A stretch of 64,000 bases of DNA from an uncultured Verrucomicrobia subdivision 3 bacterium (GTDB taxonomy: Bacteria; Verrucomicrobiota; Verrucomicrobiia; Limisphaerales; UBA11358). Both the position numbers and the translations under genes were made by a program. The notes under the pieces were generated by a model that did no database searches, was not told where the DNA came from, and saw only the letters and a list, made by a program, of their open reading frames with translations. Position 1 is the stretch's first letter; every line of letters begins with the position of its first letter. Of the stretch, positions 35,501 through 44,075 are shown piece by piece. The stretch spans positions 28,322 through 92,321 of the forward strand of contig CAIPKV010000028.1 in assembly GCA_903865745.1 (NCBI GenBank), read 5' to 3'.

Positions 35501-38114
35501 TTTGGTTTGCCAGTGCCACCTTGTCGTTCGCGCCGGTGGCGCTGCTGCTCAAGTCAAATTTGACGCCGGAACTGGTGCCGCTGAAAGTGAGAGTTTGTGA
35601 CAGGTTAAGCGTGGCGCTACCGTGGGGGTAAAGAACCGCAGTCGCATTATTTGCCACCGTCACAGCTCCACCAATGGTGTTAGTGCCACCCAGCGTGCCA
35701 CCGGCGTTCACAGCCACTGCGCCGCCAGCTCCAGAATTATTGCCATTTACGGTCAGCGTGCCGCCGCCAATGGTGGTGACACCGGTATAGGTGTTCGTGC
35801 CGTAAAGCGTCAAGGTGCCGGTGCCAAGCTTGGTCAGGCCGCCATCGGCGGTGGCACCCAGCGCGCTGGCGTGAGTGAGCGCATTCGAAATCCCAATACT
35901 GTAAGTGGCGGTGTCGATAATCGCCCCATTCGTTGACACCACAAGATTATAAGTCGGCTCGGCGACGAAATTTGCCTGCGAACTCTTCGCCAGCACCGTG
36001 GCGCCGTTGAAATACACCGTGCCGACGCTGCCGCCGCTGCTGAAGAAATTCAATTGCAGGGTGCCGCCATTGAGGTTGACCACGCCGCCCAGCCCGCCGT
36101 TACCGGCATATTGACTGACCCGCAATTGGTTTGCGCTCAAGAGGCCGCCGTTCAAGTTAATCGTTCCCATAAAGCCGTAGGCGTTGAAGATTTGTCCATC
36201 GTTGCTGAAGGTGCCGCTGGAGAGGGTCAGCGTGCCGCCATGATGGATGCTCAACGCAGTCGAAGTATTGTTCGTCCCGCCGGCGATGGTCAGCGTGCCG
36301 CCGGAGATGATCAGGCCGGGTCCAGTCGAGCTGGTCGTCGCGGTGCCGCCCGTAGTTACATTCAAGGTGCCGCTGCTGAGGGTCACATTGCCCGCCTGCA
36401 CCGCCAGGCTGCCCATGGAATTGGTGTTCCCGGCCCCCGGGTTCAGGGTCAGCGTGCCGACGCCTTGCTTAATCAAGGCGCCCGTCTTGGCCGCCCCGAG
36501 GCCGATGGCATTCGCAAAGGTGACGGTCTGGCCGCCGTCGTCAATAATCCCGTTCGTGCCGTCCGCCAACTGCAAGCGGCCCGAGGTGGTGTAGTCATAA
36601 GTGTTAGCGCTGCTGAACTGCAAGCCGCCGCCCTGCAAGACGATGCTGTTAGCCAGGGTGGTCGGCTTGCCGAGCGGCCCGCCCGTCCCGACCGTCTCCG
36701 CCACACCCAAATTGATCAATCCGTTCGATACCGTGGTGGAGCCGGTGTAGGTGTTCGTGCCGGCCAGCGTCAGCGTGCCCGCGCCGGTTTTGACCAAGGC
36801 CAGATTATTCGCCGCCACCAGTCCAGCCGTAGTGCCGCCGATTGTGCCCGGCAGCACGCGGGTGCCCGTGGTGCCATAGGTATCCGCTCCCGAGTTGTTG
36901 ATCGTCAAGGTAGCGAGCGTGCCGCTGTTGATTACACGGCTGCCGGCGGTGTAGCTGGCAGCGCTCTGGCTGCTGCCCGTGTCCGTCAAGCCGGCGAGGG
37001 TCTGCGGGTTTCCGTTCAGGTCGAGGGTAGCGAATGCATTTGTGGTCGTGCTCGATACCGTCTGCAAATTTAGACTGGTCGTGGTGGGCAAGGCATTGAC
37101 GATGCCCAGCTTTACGGTGACATCAAGAAGGCCGTTATCGTTTAAAATTACGGTGTTGCCCGAGTAGGTGCTCGCGGCGTTGAGTGTCCATAGGTTATAT
37201 GCAGTCGCCCCTCCACCTTGGGCTAATATTGTCAATGGGCCGGTGCCGCCAATCGCACCGCCTAATGTCGGGGTAACGGTATTGCCAAAACTGGAAATCG
37301 TTGTGGTGCCGCCCAGGGTCAGCGCGGCATTCAAGGTGCCGCCGCTTCTAAAGTGAAGCGGGCCGACATAGGTTGAGGATCCGGTGCCAACAATGGATAT
37401 GGACGCGGGGGTGACAAATGTTCCACTAGCACCAATCCAAAGCGTCGCCCCGCTGCTGGCGATGGAAACCGAAGGGCTGTTCTGGATGGCATTTATATTG
37501 GCCAAGTTGAGAATGCCGGCGCTGACGGTGGTGTTGCCACTGTAAGTGTTCGCGGCGTTCAGGACGACGGTCGAAGTGCCACTCTTGGTGATAGCCCTGC
37601 CACTGCCGCTAATTACCCCTGATAAGTTGAACGTCGCCGTGCCATTACCGGTGATGGTGAGGTCGGCATTCAACGCGAGTTTGGGATTGATGGTGTGGGT
37701 TAGGCCTTTGGTGCCATTTAAACCATTTAGATTGATGGTCGGAGAGGTGCCGTCAAAGGTCCAAGTGTTGGCAGCGGTGCCGATGTTGACGGCAGTGGCA
37801 GCCGTCGCGGTAGCTCCCAAGCCCTCTAGCGTGAGCGTATTCAAAGTAAACGTCGCAGGATCAGAGTTGATGGTGAAGGTTGGCTGGCCCAAGGCGGTGG
37901 TGTGGTCGGTGAAGAACTGCACCGAGTCGCTGGTGCCACCCGCCGGAACGCCCCCGGTCCAATAGCTAGGCGTTGTCCAGGCATAGGTGCCAGCGGCGGT
38001 TTGATTGAAAGTTTCCGTTGCCAGCGCCGGCAGCGCCAGCAGCAGGGCCAGCGCCAGGCCGGCGCGAACGAGCGCCGCCCGCGATGTAATTTTGTTCAGT
38101 TGCAGTTTAAGCAT
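32505..38114 (-). CDS. giant secreted beta-helix protein with MBG and Ig-like domains
   Basis: A 1869-residue protein; start taken at MLKLQLNKITSRAALVRAGL (ATG at 38112-38114), although the frame is open 22 codons further. Signal peptide about 12-33. Autotransporter-associated beta-strand repeats (GLTKLGTGTLTLYGTNTYTG and similar) fill about 60-900. Three MBG-type repeats of about 80 residues follow (SGQTKVYGASDPTLTY; about 945-1190). Ig-like repeats are at about 1260-1355 and 1605-1695. A C-terminal domain ends YYRIKWQP. No outer-membrane barrel is present, so it is not a classical autotransporter. An 18-bp dyad lies 66 bp upstream. It is probably a cell-surface adhesin or matrix protein. 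Confidence 0.85.
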   Translation of the reverse strand: MLKLQLNKITSRAALVRAGLALALLLALPALATETFNQTAAGTYAWTTPSYWTGGVPAGGTSDSVQFFTDHTTALGQPTFTINSDPATFTLNTLTLEGLGATATAATAVNIGTAANTWTFDGTSPTINLNGLNGTKGLTHTINPKLALNADLTITGNGTATFNLSGVISGSGRAITKSGTSTVVLNAANTYSGNTTVSAGILNLANINAIQNSPSVSIASSGATLWIGASGTFVTPASISIVGTGSSTYVGPLHFRSGGTLNAALTLGGTTTISSFGNTVTPTLGGAIGGTGPLTILAQGGGATAYNLWTLNAASTYSGNTVILNDNGLLDVTVKLGIVNALPTTTSLNLQTVSSTTTNAFATLDLNGNPQTLAGLTDTGSSQSAASYTAGSRVINSGTLATLTINNSGADTYGTTGTRVLPGTIGGTTAGLVAANNLALVKTGAGTLTLAGTNTYTGSTTVSNGLINLGVAETVGTGGPLGKPTTLANSIVLQGGGLQFSSANTYDYTTSGRLQLADGTNGIIDDGGQTVTFANAIGLGAAKTGALIKQGVGTLTLNPGAGNTNSMGSLAVQAGNVTLSSGTLNVTTGGTATTSSTGPGLIISGGTLTIAGGTNNTSTALSIHHGGTLTLSSGTFSNDGQIFNAYGFMGTINLNGGLLSANQLRVSQYAGNGGLGGVVNLNGGTLQLNFFSSGGSVGTVYFNGATVLAKSSQANFVAEPTYNLVVSTNGAIIDTATYSIGISNALTHASALGATADGGLTKLGTGTLTLYGTNTYTGVTTIGGGTLTVNGNNSGAGGAVAVNAGGTLGGTNTIGGAVTVANNATAVLYPHGSATLNLSQTLTFSGTSSGVKFDLSSSATGANDKVALANQNVTITGTPQITINSAGTLDYNDYVLINAGSGTVSGAFNTTPVFTGTTPKYSGQYSIVTTANQVKLHYTPIALTVSANSGQSKVYGATDPTLTYTLASGSLVTGDNFSGVLSRATGENVGNYAILQNTLTAGNYYSITFNSANFGITQKPITVTATSGQTKVYGASDPTLTYGVSPALITGDSFSGALSRAAGENVGSSYAIALNNLTNANYSIAFTPANFAITQKPITVTATSGQTKVYGAVDPTFTYTVSPALVGSDTLTGSLSRVAGETVAGSPYAIALNTLTNANYSIAFVSANFAITTRPISITAQPNTKIHDGDTTATNVPTLTAGTLASGDGFATLAEHYLDAAVGTGKTLIPTATITNSATTDVTANYAITPLNDTTGVINSAQATTSLLLTNSIGETNYYGQTLIFTAVVETNNVTAANASSNVVFSLGSTPVWTNVVVGGVAYYTNDDLTVGVTNFTAQYLGDNNYLGSSVTVTQTVLQTTPTLTLTASAITYGQTLTSSSLTGSVATNGYDLDADGDEAVAGSFAFADNTIIPNAGVTNVWVIFLPTDTTNYTTASNTVSVTVNKANSSVTVTGTTSFTYEGAGQGPASASFTGSSGALSFNYSGTGFGPSANTPTNAGSYTVTATLAADSNYNSATSSPTAFNISPAPASVTADAKTKPYGTGNPPLTATVVGQVIGGDTINYSLNTDAGQYSAVGVSNIMVTLGGNPNYNVSATNGTLTISQANTFVGASSSENPSGFKDTVSYTATLPADATGSVVFSSTNGAFSTNAVSSGSATSFSITNLPRGTNVITVDYLGDGNYLGSTTNLDQIVTNHPPMLAPLSLTRTAGLGLHFPWSQLTNQWSDVDGDAVTLTTFNLSTTNSVSLITNATLIGYPSTAPNVADQINYTASDSYGDTVAGVINIAVNAYVTGTNSIVNITTGNPTTLKAYGVIGFSYITERSTNLTDWASIATNTVSTNGVISVSDSFSDLGGTPPSSAYYRIKWQP

Positions 38115-38425
38115 ACCTATATTTGTGGGATGGGTTAATAATGACTGTGTGCATTCTGAGTTGGTTTTAGTTTTGACCAATACGCATAAAGATGTGTAGT
38201 GGTGAAGAACATTTGGACATGGTTTGCAAGGTTGGATTAACGGGCAACCCGTCGTTAGTCAGCAAAGGCCGCCTGGCCGGCGGCGTCCAGCCGGAGTCGT
38301 TTTCCCGGCGGCGGGGTCGGCAGGCGCAAGCCTTGCAGCACGGACTGGTAATTCGCGTTCAGCAAAGAATCGATGGGACAAATTAGGCGCACCACGGTGA
38401 TTTCAAATAACCCGACTTCAACATC
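38115..38425. other. upstream region of giant gene 1, with a conserved dyad and an old reading frame
   Basis: It holds the dyad at 38181-38198. Minus-strand codons after the prepilin stop stay open in the same frame for 56 codons (38258-38425; LLNANYQSVLQGLRLP, GKRLRLDAAGQAAFAD) and look protein-like, but have no start. Either a remnant or chance. Confidence 0.5.
38181..38198 (-). promoter_or_regulatory. 18-bp dyad operator candidate, copy 1
   Basis: TACGCATAAAGATGTGTA: TACGCAT and ATGTGTA are inverted with one mismatch around AAAG. It starts 66 bp before the giant gene 1 ATG. On its far side GGTGAAGAACATTT is also shared with copies 2 and 3. Confidence 0.7.
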
Positions 38426-39226
38426 TCACCAATAACCGGGAATAGCTTTTCGCGTGGTGGTGTGACCATCGAGAAAAAGATAATTCCGCACGCTGCCGTG
38501 AAGAACTTTGGGTGGAAGTTGGGCATACCAGCTCGGCTGGGTGGGTTGATTCGCATAAGCCGGTTGATCCGTGTCTGCCAAGGCCCAGACTTCCGTCAAC
38601 GGGCGGACAGCGGAGATCGCGTTGATTTTTTGCGGCGGGAGCCGCGTGCCGTAGGCGGGCTGATAACCAAATATCGGCCACGGCAGCGGCGGCACGCCCG
38701 GCCCCCAGACATCCGAACCACCTGAGCGGACAAGGGTTCCCGCAGCCGGGACTGTATACATAATTTGTCCGGCGACCACGTTTAAATCGGCATTGGGCAT
38801 CCAGTTCGCAAAACCGGGACAAATGAAGACTTTGGAATAGCGCAACGTGTTGTCCGGCGCCTGCCCCATGTAAGAGGCGAGATAATATATCAGAAACGAA
38901 TTCCAGCTGCCGCCGGGGGAACCGCCCGCGCAAAGTTGAAAATTCGCCACCTGGCCGGTGAACAGACCATATTCGCCGCCGCTATCCGTGCCGCCGCAAA
39001 GTTTGTCACCGTTGTCGTTGAGATACATGGTCAACGCGATGCTGACCTGATGAAAATTGGAAAGGCAGCCGATTTTGTAGGCCTTTTGCTTGGCTGCCGA
39101 CAGCGCGGGCAAGAGCATGGCAGCTAGAATGGCGATGATGGCGATGACCACCAACAGCTCGATGAGCGTGAAGGCGCGCGAAGACCGGCGGCAACCGCCG
39201 GGACGAGGTAGTGTGTTATTCATCAT
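38426..39226 (-). CDS. prepilin-type N-methylated secreted protein (DUF1559-like)
   Basis: A 266-residue protein with the prepilin leader and helix [33 protein letters not shown] at about 16-49. The leader is cut before Phe and the helix packs into a pseudopilus or pilus. The C-terminus has the [19 protein letters not shown] pattern, the H-x-DG sign typical of this family in Planctomycetes and Verrucomicrobia. The start is one of two adjacent ATGs (39226 or 39223). It lies between two giant repeat genes. Its function is unknown; it is probably secreted by a type II-like machine. Confidence 0.88.
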   Translation of the reverse strand: MMNNTLPRPGGCRRSSRAFTLIELLVVIAIIAILAAMLLPALSAAKQKAYKIGCLSNFHQVSIALTMYLNDNGDKLCGGTDSGGEYGLFTGQVANFQLCAGGSPGGSWNSFLIYYLASYMGQAPDNTLRYSKVFICPGFANWMPNADLNVVAGQIMYTVPAAGTLVRSGGSDVWGPGVPPLPWPIFGYQPAYGTRLPPQKINAISAVRPLTEVWALADTDQPAYANQPTQPSWYAQLPPKVLHGSVRNYLFLDGHTTTRKAIPGYW

Positions 39227-39294
39227 TTGAAGTCATTTGGTTTTCTGGCTGGCTGACATACTCAGTCAGCCAGCCAGATTTATTTTGCGTCAAA

Positions 39295-42200
39295 TCAAGG
39301 CACGCGGATGCGATAAAAGAGCTGAGGCGTGGCCGGGCTTACCGCATTGGTATAATTCACCGCGCCGCCAGCGCCAAACGGCACGCCGGTCGCGTTGGTG
39401 CTCCAGCCGGCGAGCGGGGTGGTCAGATTGGTCGTCGTCAGCACGGTGTAACCCGAAGCGCCGCTGCCGCCCGAGCCGGTGAGGACCACATTGTTCACGC
39501 CACTGAGGTTGACGATCCTGGCCACCACATTGGTCGGTGCCATGGCGGAAACAATGCCGACGCCAACATTGTAAATCGCCTGGATGGCGGCGGCGGAGAG
39601 GGGATGATCAAAGACCGCCACCTCATCAATGCTGCCCGCGAAAAAGGCGCTGTCATAATTTCCCGGCTGTTGGATCGGAGAGGTCACGTTCTTGCCGATG
39701 CTGAACAAGGTCGTATTGGCGAAGGCGGTGCCAGCTGTCGCCGTGCCCACCACATTTCCATTCAAATAGAAGGTGGTGGTGTTGGCCGTCGCATCGGCGA
39801 CCACGGCGACATATTCCCATTGTCCCGCCGCAAAACCGTTGGTCACAAAGATGGTGTGATTCATGCCGTGCGCGTTGAAGTATAAGTTCGTGCCGGTGAC
39901 CGGCCCGTAGAAGCCCAGTTCCACCGCCCCATACTGACCGAACAGCGAGGAACGAGCTTCCGGATTGTTGAACGGATCCGCGCCCAGCGGATACTGGGTC
40001 GGATCCAGATTGAACCAGCCCATGATCGTGTAATTGGTGCGATAATTCATCAGCGAGACCGTGGAGGCGTAGCCCTGTAATTGTATGGAACCGATGTTCA
40101 TGGCGGGCGCGGTGTTGGTGCTCTCAAAGCCGGGGAACGCAGTCGGCTGCGGACCGGCCCCCATTGGCGAGGTGGCAAGCGGGTCGAAAACATTATTGCC
40201 GCCGACAGTATCATACCCCGTGGTGCTTTCGCCGTCGTTGAAGCGCCAGTAACCGATCGGCTGGTAGCCAAGGATGGTTTCGAGATACGAACAGGTATTG
40301 GTCGGCAGCACAGTGAGGATGGCCGTGCCGTCACTGGCGGTGCCGCCGGCGGAATTGGTCGCCGTGAGGACATAAGTGCCGGCTTGAGACAGTTGCAGGT
40401 TGGTGAGCACTAGAGTGGCGTTGGTGGCGCTGGGGATGAGGGTGCTGTTAAGGGGAGCGCCATTTAGCTGCCAATGCAATTGCGGAGCCGGACTGGCCAC
40501 CACGCCCGCTGAGAAAATGGCCGTGCCGCCGACATAACGCGTCAGGCTGACCGGCTGCGGATTGATCGTCGGGGCCAAGGTGCCCACCACGAGGTATAGG
40601 CCGCCACCGCCCACTTGCAACGTGGCTGCGCTCGCCGCCCCTCCGTCAGTCACGGTGACCGAACCGGGCAGCGTCCCGGTGATGGTCGCCGTGCCAGTGT
40701 TCGTGATGATTGGATAAATGCCGTTGGCCAACTGCGCACCGGTGTTGTCAATCACAAAGGAGGTTGAGGCCGAGAGGGTCAGCGTGCCGTTGGTGAGGTT
40801 GAGCGCGGGCGTGCCGGCGGCAAACGAGAGCGACACGGTGCCCGAACCGGTGTTCAAGCTGCCTTTCAGGGTGCCGGTGCTGGCGGCGTTGTTGCTCAAC
40901 GTCTGGCCGCTGGCCAGGGTGATCGGCGCACTCAAGGCGGAAACGTCGAAGGTGGCGCCGTTGGTGATGCTGATTAGTGATGAGTTTAAAATCGAACCCT
41001 GAGCGCTCAAGGCCAGGTTACCAGCGTTAATGAAAGTCGGGCCGGTGTAGGTGTTCGTGGCCGTGAGCGTCAGGGTGCCCGTGCCGAGCTTGGTCAAGCC
41101 GCCGCTGGGGCTGCCCGCCAGCAACTGGTTGGTAACCGTGATATTGTAGCCGGCGGTGTTAAAGCTGGCTCCATTCGTGAGCACGTTCACCGAGCAGTTA
41201 GTGCCGAAGGCAATGAAATTGGCCGACGCAGCGGACGGCTGCAAGACGCCGCCGTTGAGGTTGAGCACGGCGGTTGAACCGGAAACGTTTAAGAGTGAGC
41301 TCACGATCGTGGTGCCGCCATTCAAATTCAGCGTTGCGGTGCCCGGGTTCTGTCCCAACTGGATGCCGCCACCCGTCGAAACCACGAGGCCACCGTTGAC
41401 ATTCATGACACTGCCGTTGCCGGAGGAGCCAAACTCGATGGAAATTGCAAACCCGACATTCGTCCACGTGCCGCTGTTGATGGTAAAGACGCCTTTGCCG
41501 CCCGGACTATCACCGCCCACGATCGATTGGTGGATGGTGAGCAGATTACCGCCGTTGACGATGTTGGTCGGGTTGCTGGAACCACCCAGCTTGTATCCGC
41601 TATTGTTGGTTATGTTCAAATTCCCGCTGTTCAGGATCAGGGTGCCGGCGGAGCTTTTCAAGGTGGCCAGGGTGTCCGTGTTGCCGGTGCCAGGATCGAG
41701 CGTCAGGGTGCCGGTGCCGGAACTGGTCAGGGAGCCGTTGCCGGAAATAGCGCCGCTGAGAGTCTGCGCGGCGGAGCTGGCATAGTTGAAGCTGCCGTTG
41801 TTGACGAGGTTGGCCGCATAGTTGCCGCTGCCCAACTGGCCCGCGCCGCCGATGGCCAGCGTGCCGGCATTGATGGTGGTGCCACCGCTGTAGCTGTTCG
41901 TGCCTTTCAAGGTCACCGTGCCGATGCCCTGCAGGGTCACGCCGGTCACGCCGGCGATGTTGTTCGACACGTTGTAGGCGTTGACGGAGTTGTTGAAGAG
42001 CACCGAGGCGGGCGATACCGCGCCGCCGGACACGGTGAAGCCCGTGGCCGTGTCATCAAACGTCACGTTATTGCCATTCGCATAGGTCGTGGCGGTGCCA
42101 CCGATCTTCCAGTTGGCCGTCGTGCCCAGGTCCCAAACGGTATTGGTGCCGCGCCACGTCAGATTGGCGATACCCACATTGGCGCCGCTCATGCCCAGCG

Positions 42201-43758
42201 TCACGCCGGTCGGTGAATTCGTCAGGGTGAGGCCGTTCCAGTTGGTCGTGCCGTTCGCAAAAACGAACAAGCCGGAACCCGCTGTCACCGCGTTGGTGAC
42301 CAGCGCATAGGTGCCGTTGGTGAGCGTGCCGGTGAGGGGATTGACCTGGACGGTGACATTGCCGTTCATCGTGTTGGTGCCGCCGATAAGAATCTGGTCG
42401 TAGCTGGCGGGGCTGGCGATGTCAAAGGTCATCACCGAGGAGCCGGAGCTGCCAACGGTCAGGTTGCTCACGATGGTGAGCGCGCCCACGGTGCCGATGC
42501 CGCCGGGGTAAAGCAAGTTGCCGCCGGATAAACTGGCCGAGTTGCCGATGGTGCTGTTGCCACCCAACGCCAGGGTCGTGCCTGACGACATCGTCACCGA
42601 AGTATTGGTGGTGACATTGACGATGTTCAAGACACCGTTGCTGACGACGAGCGGGCCGGTAAAAGTGTTCGTTCCGTAAAGCGCCAAGGTGCCGGTGCCG
42701 AGCTTGGTCAGGCCGCCATCGGCGGTCGCACCCAGCGCGCTGGCGTGAGTGAGCGCATTCGAAATCCCAATACTGTAAGTAGCGGTGTCGATAATCGCCC
42801 CATTCGTCGAATCCACAAGATTAATACCTGCGAGGACGAAATTTGCCTGCGAACTCCTGGCCAGCACCGTGGCACCGTTGAAATACACCGTGCCGCTGCC
42901 GCCGCCGCTGAAAAGAGCCAATTGCAGGGTGCCGCCATTGAGATTGACCACGCCGCCCAGCCCGCCGTTACCGGCATATTGACTGGGGCGCAAAAAATTT
43001 GCGCTCAAGAGGCCGCCGTTCAAGTTAATCGTTCCCATAAAGCCGTAGGCGTTGAAGATTTCCGTGCTGCTGGAGAAGGTGCCGCTGGAGAGGGTCAGCG
43101 TGCCGCCACGCTGGATGCATGGTGAACCCACAAAGTTCGTCCCGCCGGCGATGGTCAGCGTGCCGCCGGAGATGATCAGGCCAGGTCCGGTCGAGGCAGT
43201 CGTCGCGCCACCGCCCGTGGTCACATTCAAGGTGCCGCTGCTGAGGGTCACATTGCCCGCCTGCACCGCCAGGCTGCCCATAAAATTGGTATTCCCACTC
43301 CCCGGGTTCAGGGTCAGGTTGCCGGTGCCGCTTTTGATCACTGAACCGGTGCCGGGGTCGGTGAGGATCGAGGCGATGGTGGCATCGGCATTCACTGCAA
43401 TGGTGTTCGTGTAGCCGGCACCGGGGAAGGTCAGGGTGCCACCCGCAATCGTATATCCGGCGGTATTGAACGTCAGGTTCGTGTCGGTGCCCGTGCCGAC
43501 GGACTGCGTGCCGCTGACGATGACGGGGCCCACGCCCGTCGCGCCAAAGACGGCGTCGTTGCCAGCCGTCCACGCCGCCCCGCCCCAGTTGAGGGAACTG
43601 CCCCAGATAAAATCCCCCGCGCCGTTGTCCCAGGTTTGGGAAGCGGCGTGGGCCAGGCCCGTAGAGCCGAGGATGGCTCCGGTCAGACACAGGGCCAGGC
43701 CGGCACGAAGCAGCGGTGACCGCGATGTAAATTTACTTTGGTCAAGATTGGTAATCAT
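39295..43758 (-). CDS. giant secreted beta-helix protein with LamG-like domain
   Basis: A 1487-residue protein (ATG at 43756-43758). Signal peptide about 12-38 (LLRAGLALCLTGAILGSTG). Its start (SQTWDNGAGDFIWGSSLNWGG) is nearly the same as giant gene 3. Autotransporter-associated beta-strand repeats run to about 1050. An Ig-like domain follows at about 1060-1155 (NPQPVSLTRYVGGTAIFSAG). A LamG/concanavalin domain at about 1165-1400 contains LVGYWRFNDGES-like wording. The C-terminus is FYRIRVP. A dyad copy lies 79 bp upstream. Probably a surface protein binding polysaccharide. Confidence 0.85.
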   Translation of the reverse strand: MITNLDQSKFTSRSPLLRAGLALCLTGAILGSTGLAHAASQTWDNGAGDFIWGSSLNWGGAAWTAGNDAVFGATGVGPVIVSGTQSVGTGTDTNLTFNTAGYTIAGGTLTFPGAGYTNTIAVNADATIASILTDPGTGSVIKSGTGNLTLNPGSGNTNFMGSLAVQAGNVTLSSGTLNVTTGGGATTASTGPGLIISGGTLTIAGGTNFVGSPCIQRGGTLTLSSGTFSSSTEIFNAYGFMGTINLNGGLLSANFLRPSQYAGNGGLGGVVNLNGGTLQLALFSGGGSGTVYFNGATVLARSSQANFVLAGINLVDSTNGAIIDTATYSIGISNALTHASALGATADGGLTKLGTGTLALYGTNTFTGPLVVSNGVLNIVNVTTNTSVTMSSGTTLALGGNSTIGNSASLSGGNLLYPGGIGTVGALTIVSNLTVGSSGSSVMTFDIASPASYDQILIGGTNTMNGNVTVQVNPLTGTLTNGTYALVTNAVTAGSGLFVFANGTTNWNGLTLTNSPTGVTLGMSGANVGIANLTWRGTNTVWDLGTTANWKIGGTATTYANGNNVTFDDTATGFTVSGGAVSPASVLFNNSVNAYNVSNNIAGVTGVTLQGIGTVTLKGTNSYSGGTTINAGTLAIGGAGQLGSGNYAANLVNNGSFNYASSAAQTLSGAISGNGSLTSSGTGTLTLDPGTGNTDTLATLKSSAGTLILNSGNLNITNNSGYKLGGSSNPTNIVNGGNLLTIHQSIVGGDSPGGKGVFTINSGTWTNVGFAISIEFGSSGNGSVMNVNGGLVVSTGGGIQLGQNPGTATLNLNGGTTIVSSLLNVSGSTAVLNLNGGVLQPSAASANFIAFGTNCSVNVLTNGASFNTAGYNITVTNQLLAGSPSGGLTKLGTGTLTLTATNTYTGPTFINAGNLALSAQGSILNSSLISITNGATFDVSALSAPITLASGQTLSNNAASTGTLKGSLNTGSGTVSLSFAAGTPALNLTNGTLTLSASTSFVIDNTGAQLANGIYPIITNTGTATITGTLPGSVTVTDGGAASAATLQVGGGGLYLVVGTLAPTINPQPVSLTRYVGGTAIFSAGVVASPAPQLHWQLNGAPLNSTLIPSATNATLVLTNLQLSQAGTYVLTATNSAGGTASDGTAILTVLPTNTCSYLETILGYQPIGYWRFNDGESTTGYDTVGGNNVFDPLATSPMGAGPQPTAFPGFESTNTAPAMNIGSIQLQGYASTVSLMNYRTNYTIMGWFNLDPTQYPLGADPFNNPEARSSLFGQYGAVELGFYGPVTGTNLYFNAHGMNHTIFVTNGFAAGQWEYVAVVADATANTTTFYLNGNVVGTATAGTAFANTTLFSIGKNVTSPIQQPGNYDSAFFAGSIDEVAVFDHPLSAAAIQAIYNVGVGIVSAMAPTNVVARIVNLSGVNNVVLTGSGGSGASGYTVLTTTNLTTPLAGWSTNATGVPFGAGGAVNYTNAVSPATPQLFYRIRVP

Positions 43759-44075
43759 AGACGATTTTTGCTTGTTGAGTTGTTGTTTTTGTTTGGACTG
43801 TATGGCTTAAATTTAACTGACAGCATGATTTCGCCCATACGCATAAAGATGTGTAGTGGTGAAGAACATTTGCGCATTAACACGAGCGCGATTTTCCTAA
43901 AATTCCGGATTTGCGGGAGCGCGTCAGAACACCAGATTCTGGCCGCCAACATTTGGTGAAACGGATTTTCAGCCGGCCGCGAAGCTGTGAATGCGGGCTG
44001 CCACCCTTTCACGGGCAAAACAACCGGCGTTTTCATAGACGTTTGATCTGGCACAACCAGGAAGTTCCTAACGAG
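43759..44075. other. upstream region of giant gene 2
   Basis: About 317 bp, containing the dyad at 43838-43855 and its shared flank GAAGAACATTTG. I see no gene. The rest has no clear repeat. Confidence 0.55.
43838..43855 (-). promoter_or_regulatory. 18-bp dyad operator candidate, copy 2
   Basis: TACGCATAAAGATGTGTA, identical to copy 1, with the flank GGTGAAGAACATTTG also kept. It lies 79 bp before the start of giant gene 2. Confidence 0.72.

Noticed and set aside
32505..38114. Classical type V autotransporter
   Set aside because: Despite beta-strand repeats of that name, there is no C-terminal outer-membrane barrel; the tail is the FYR-type domain.
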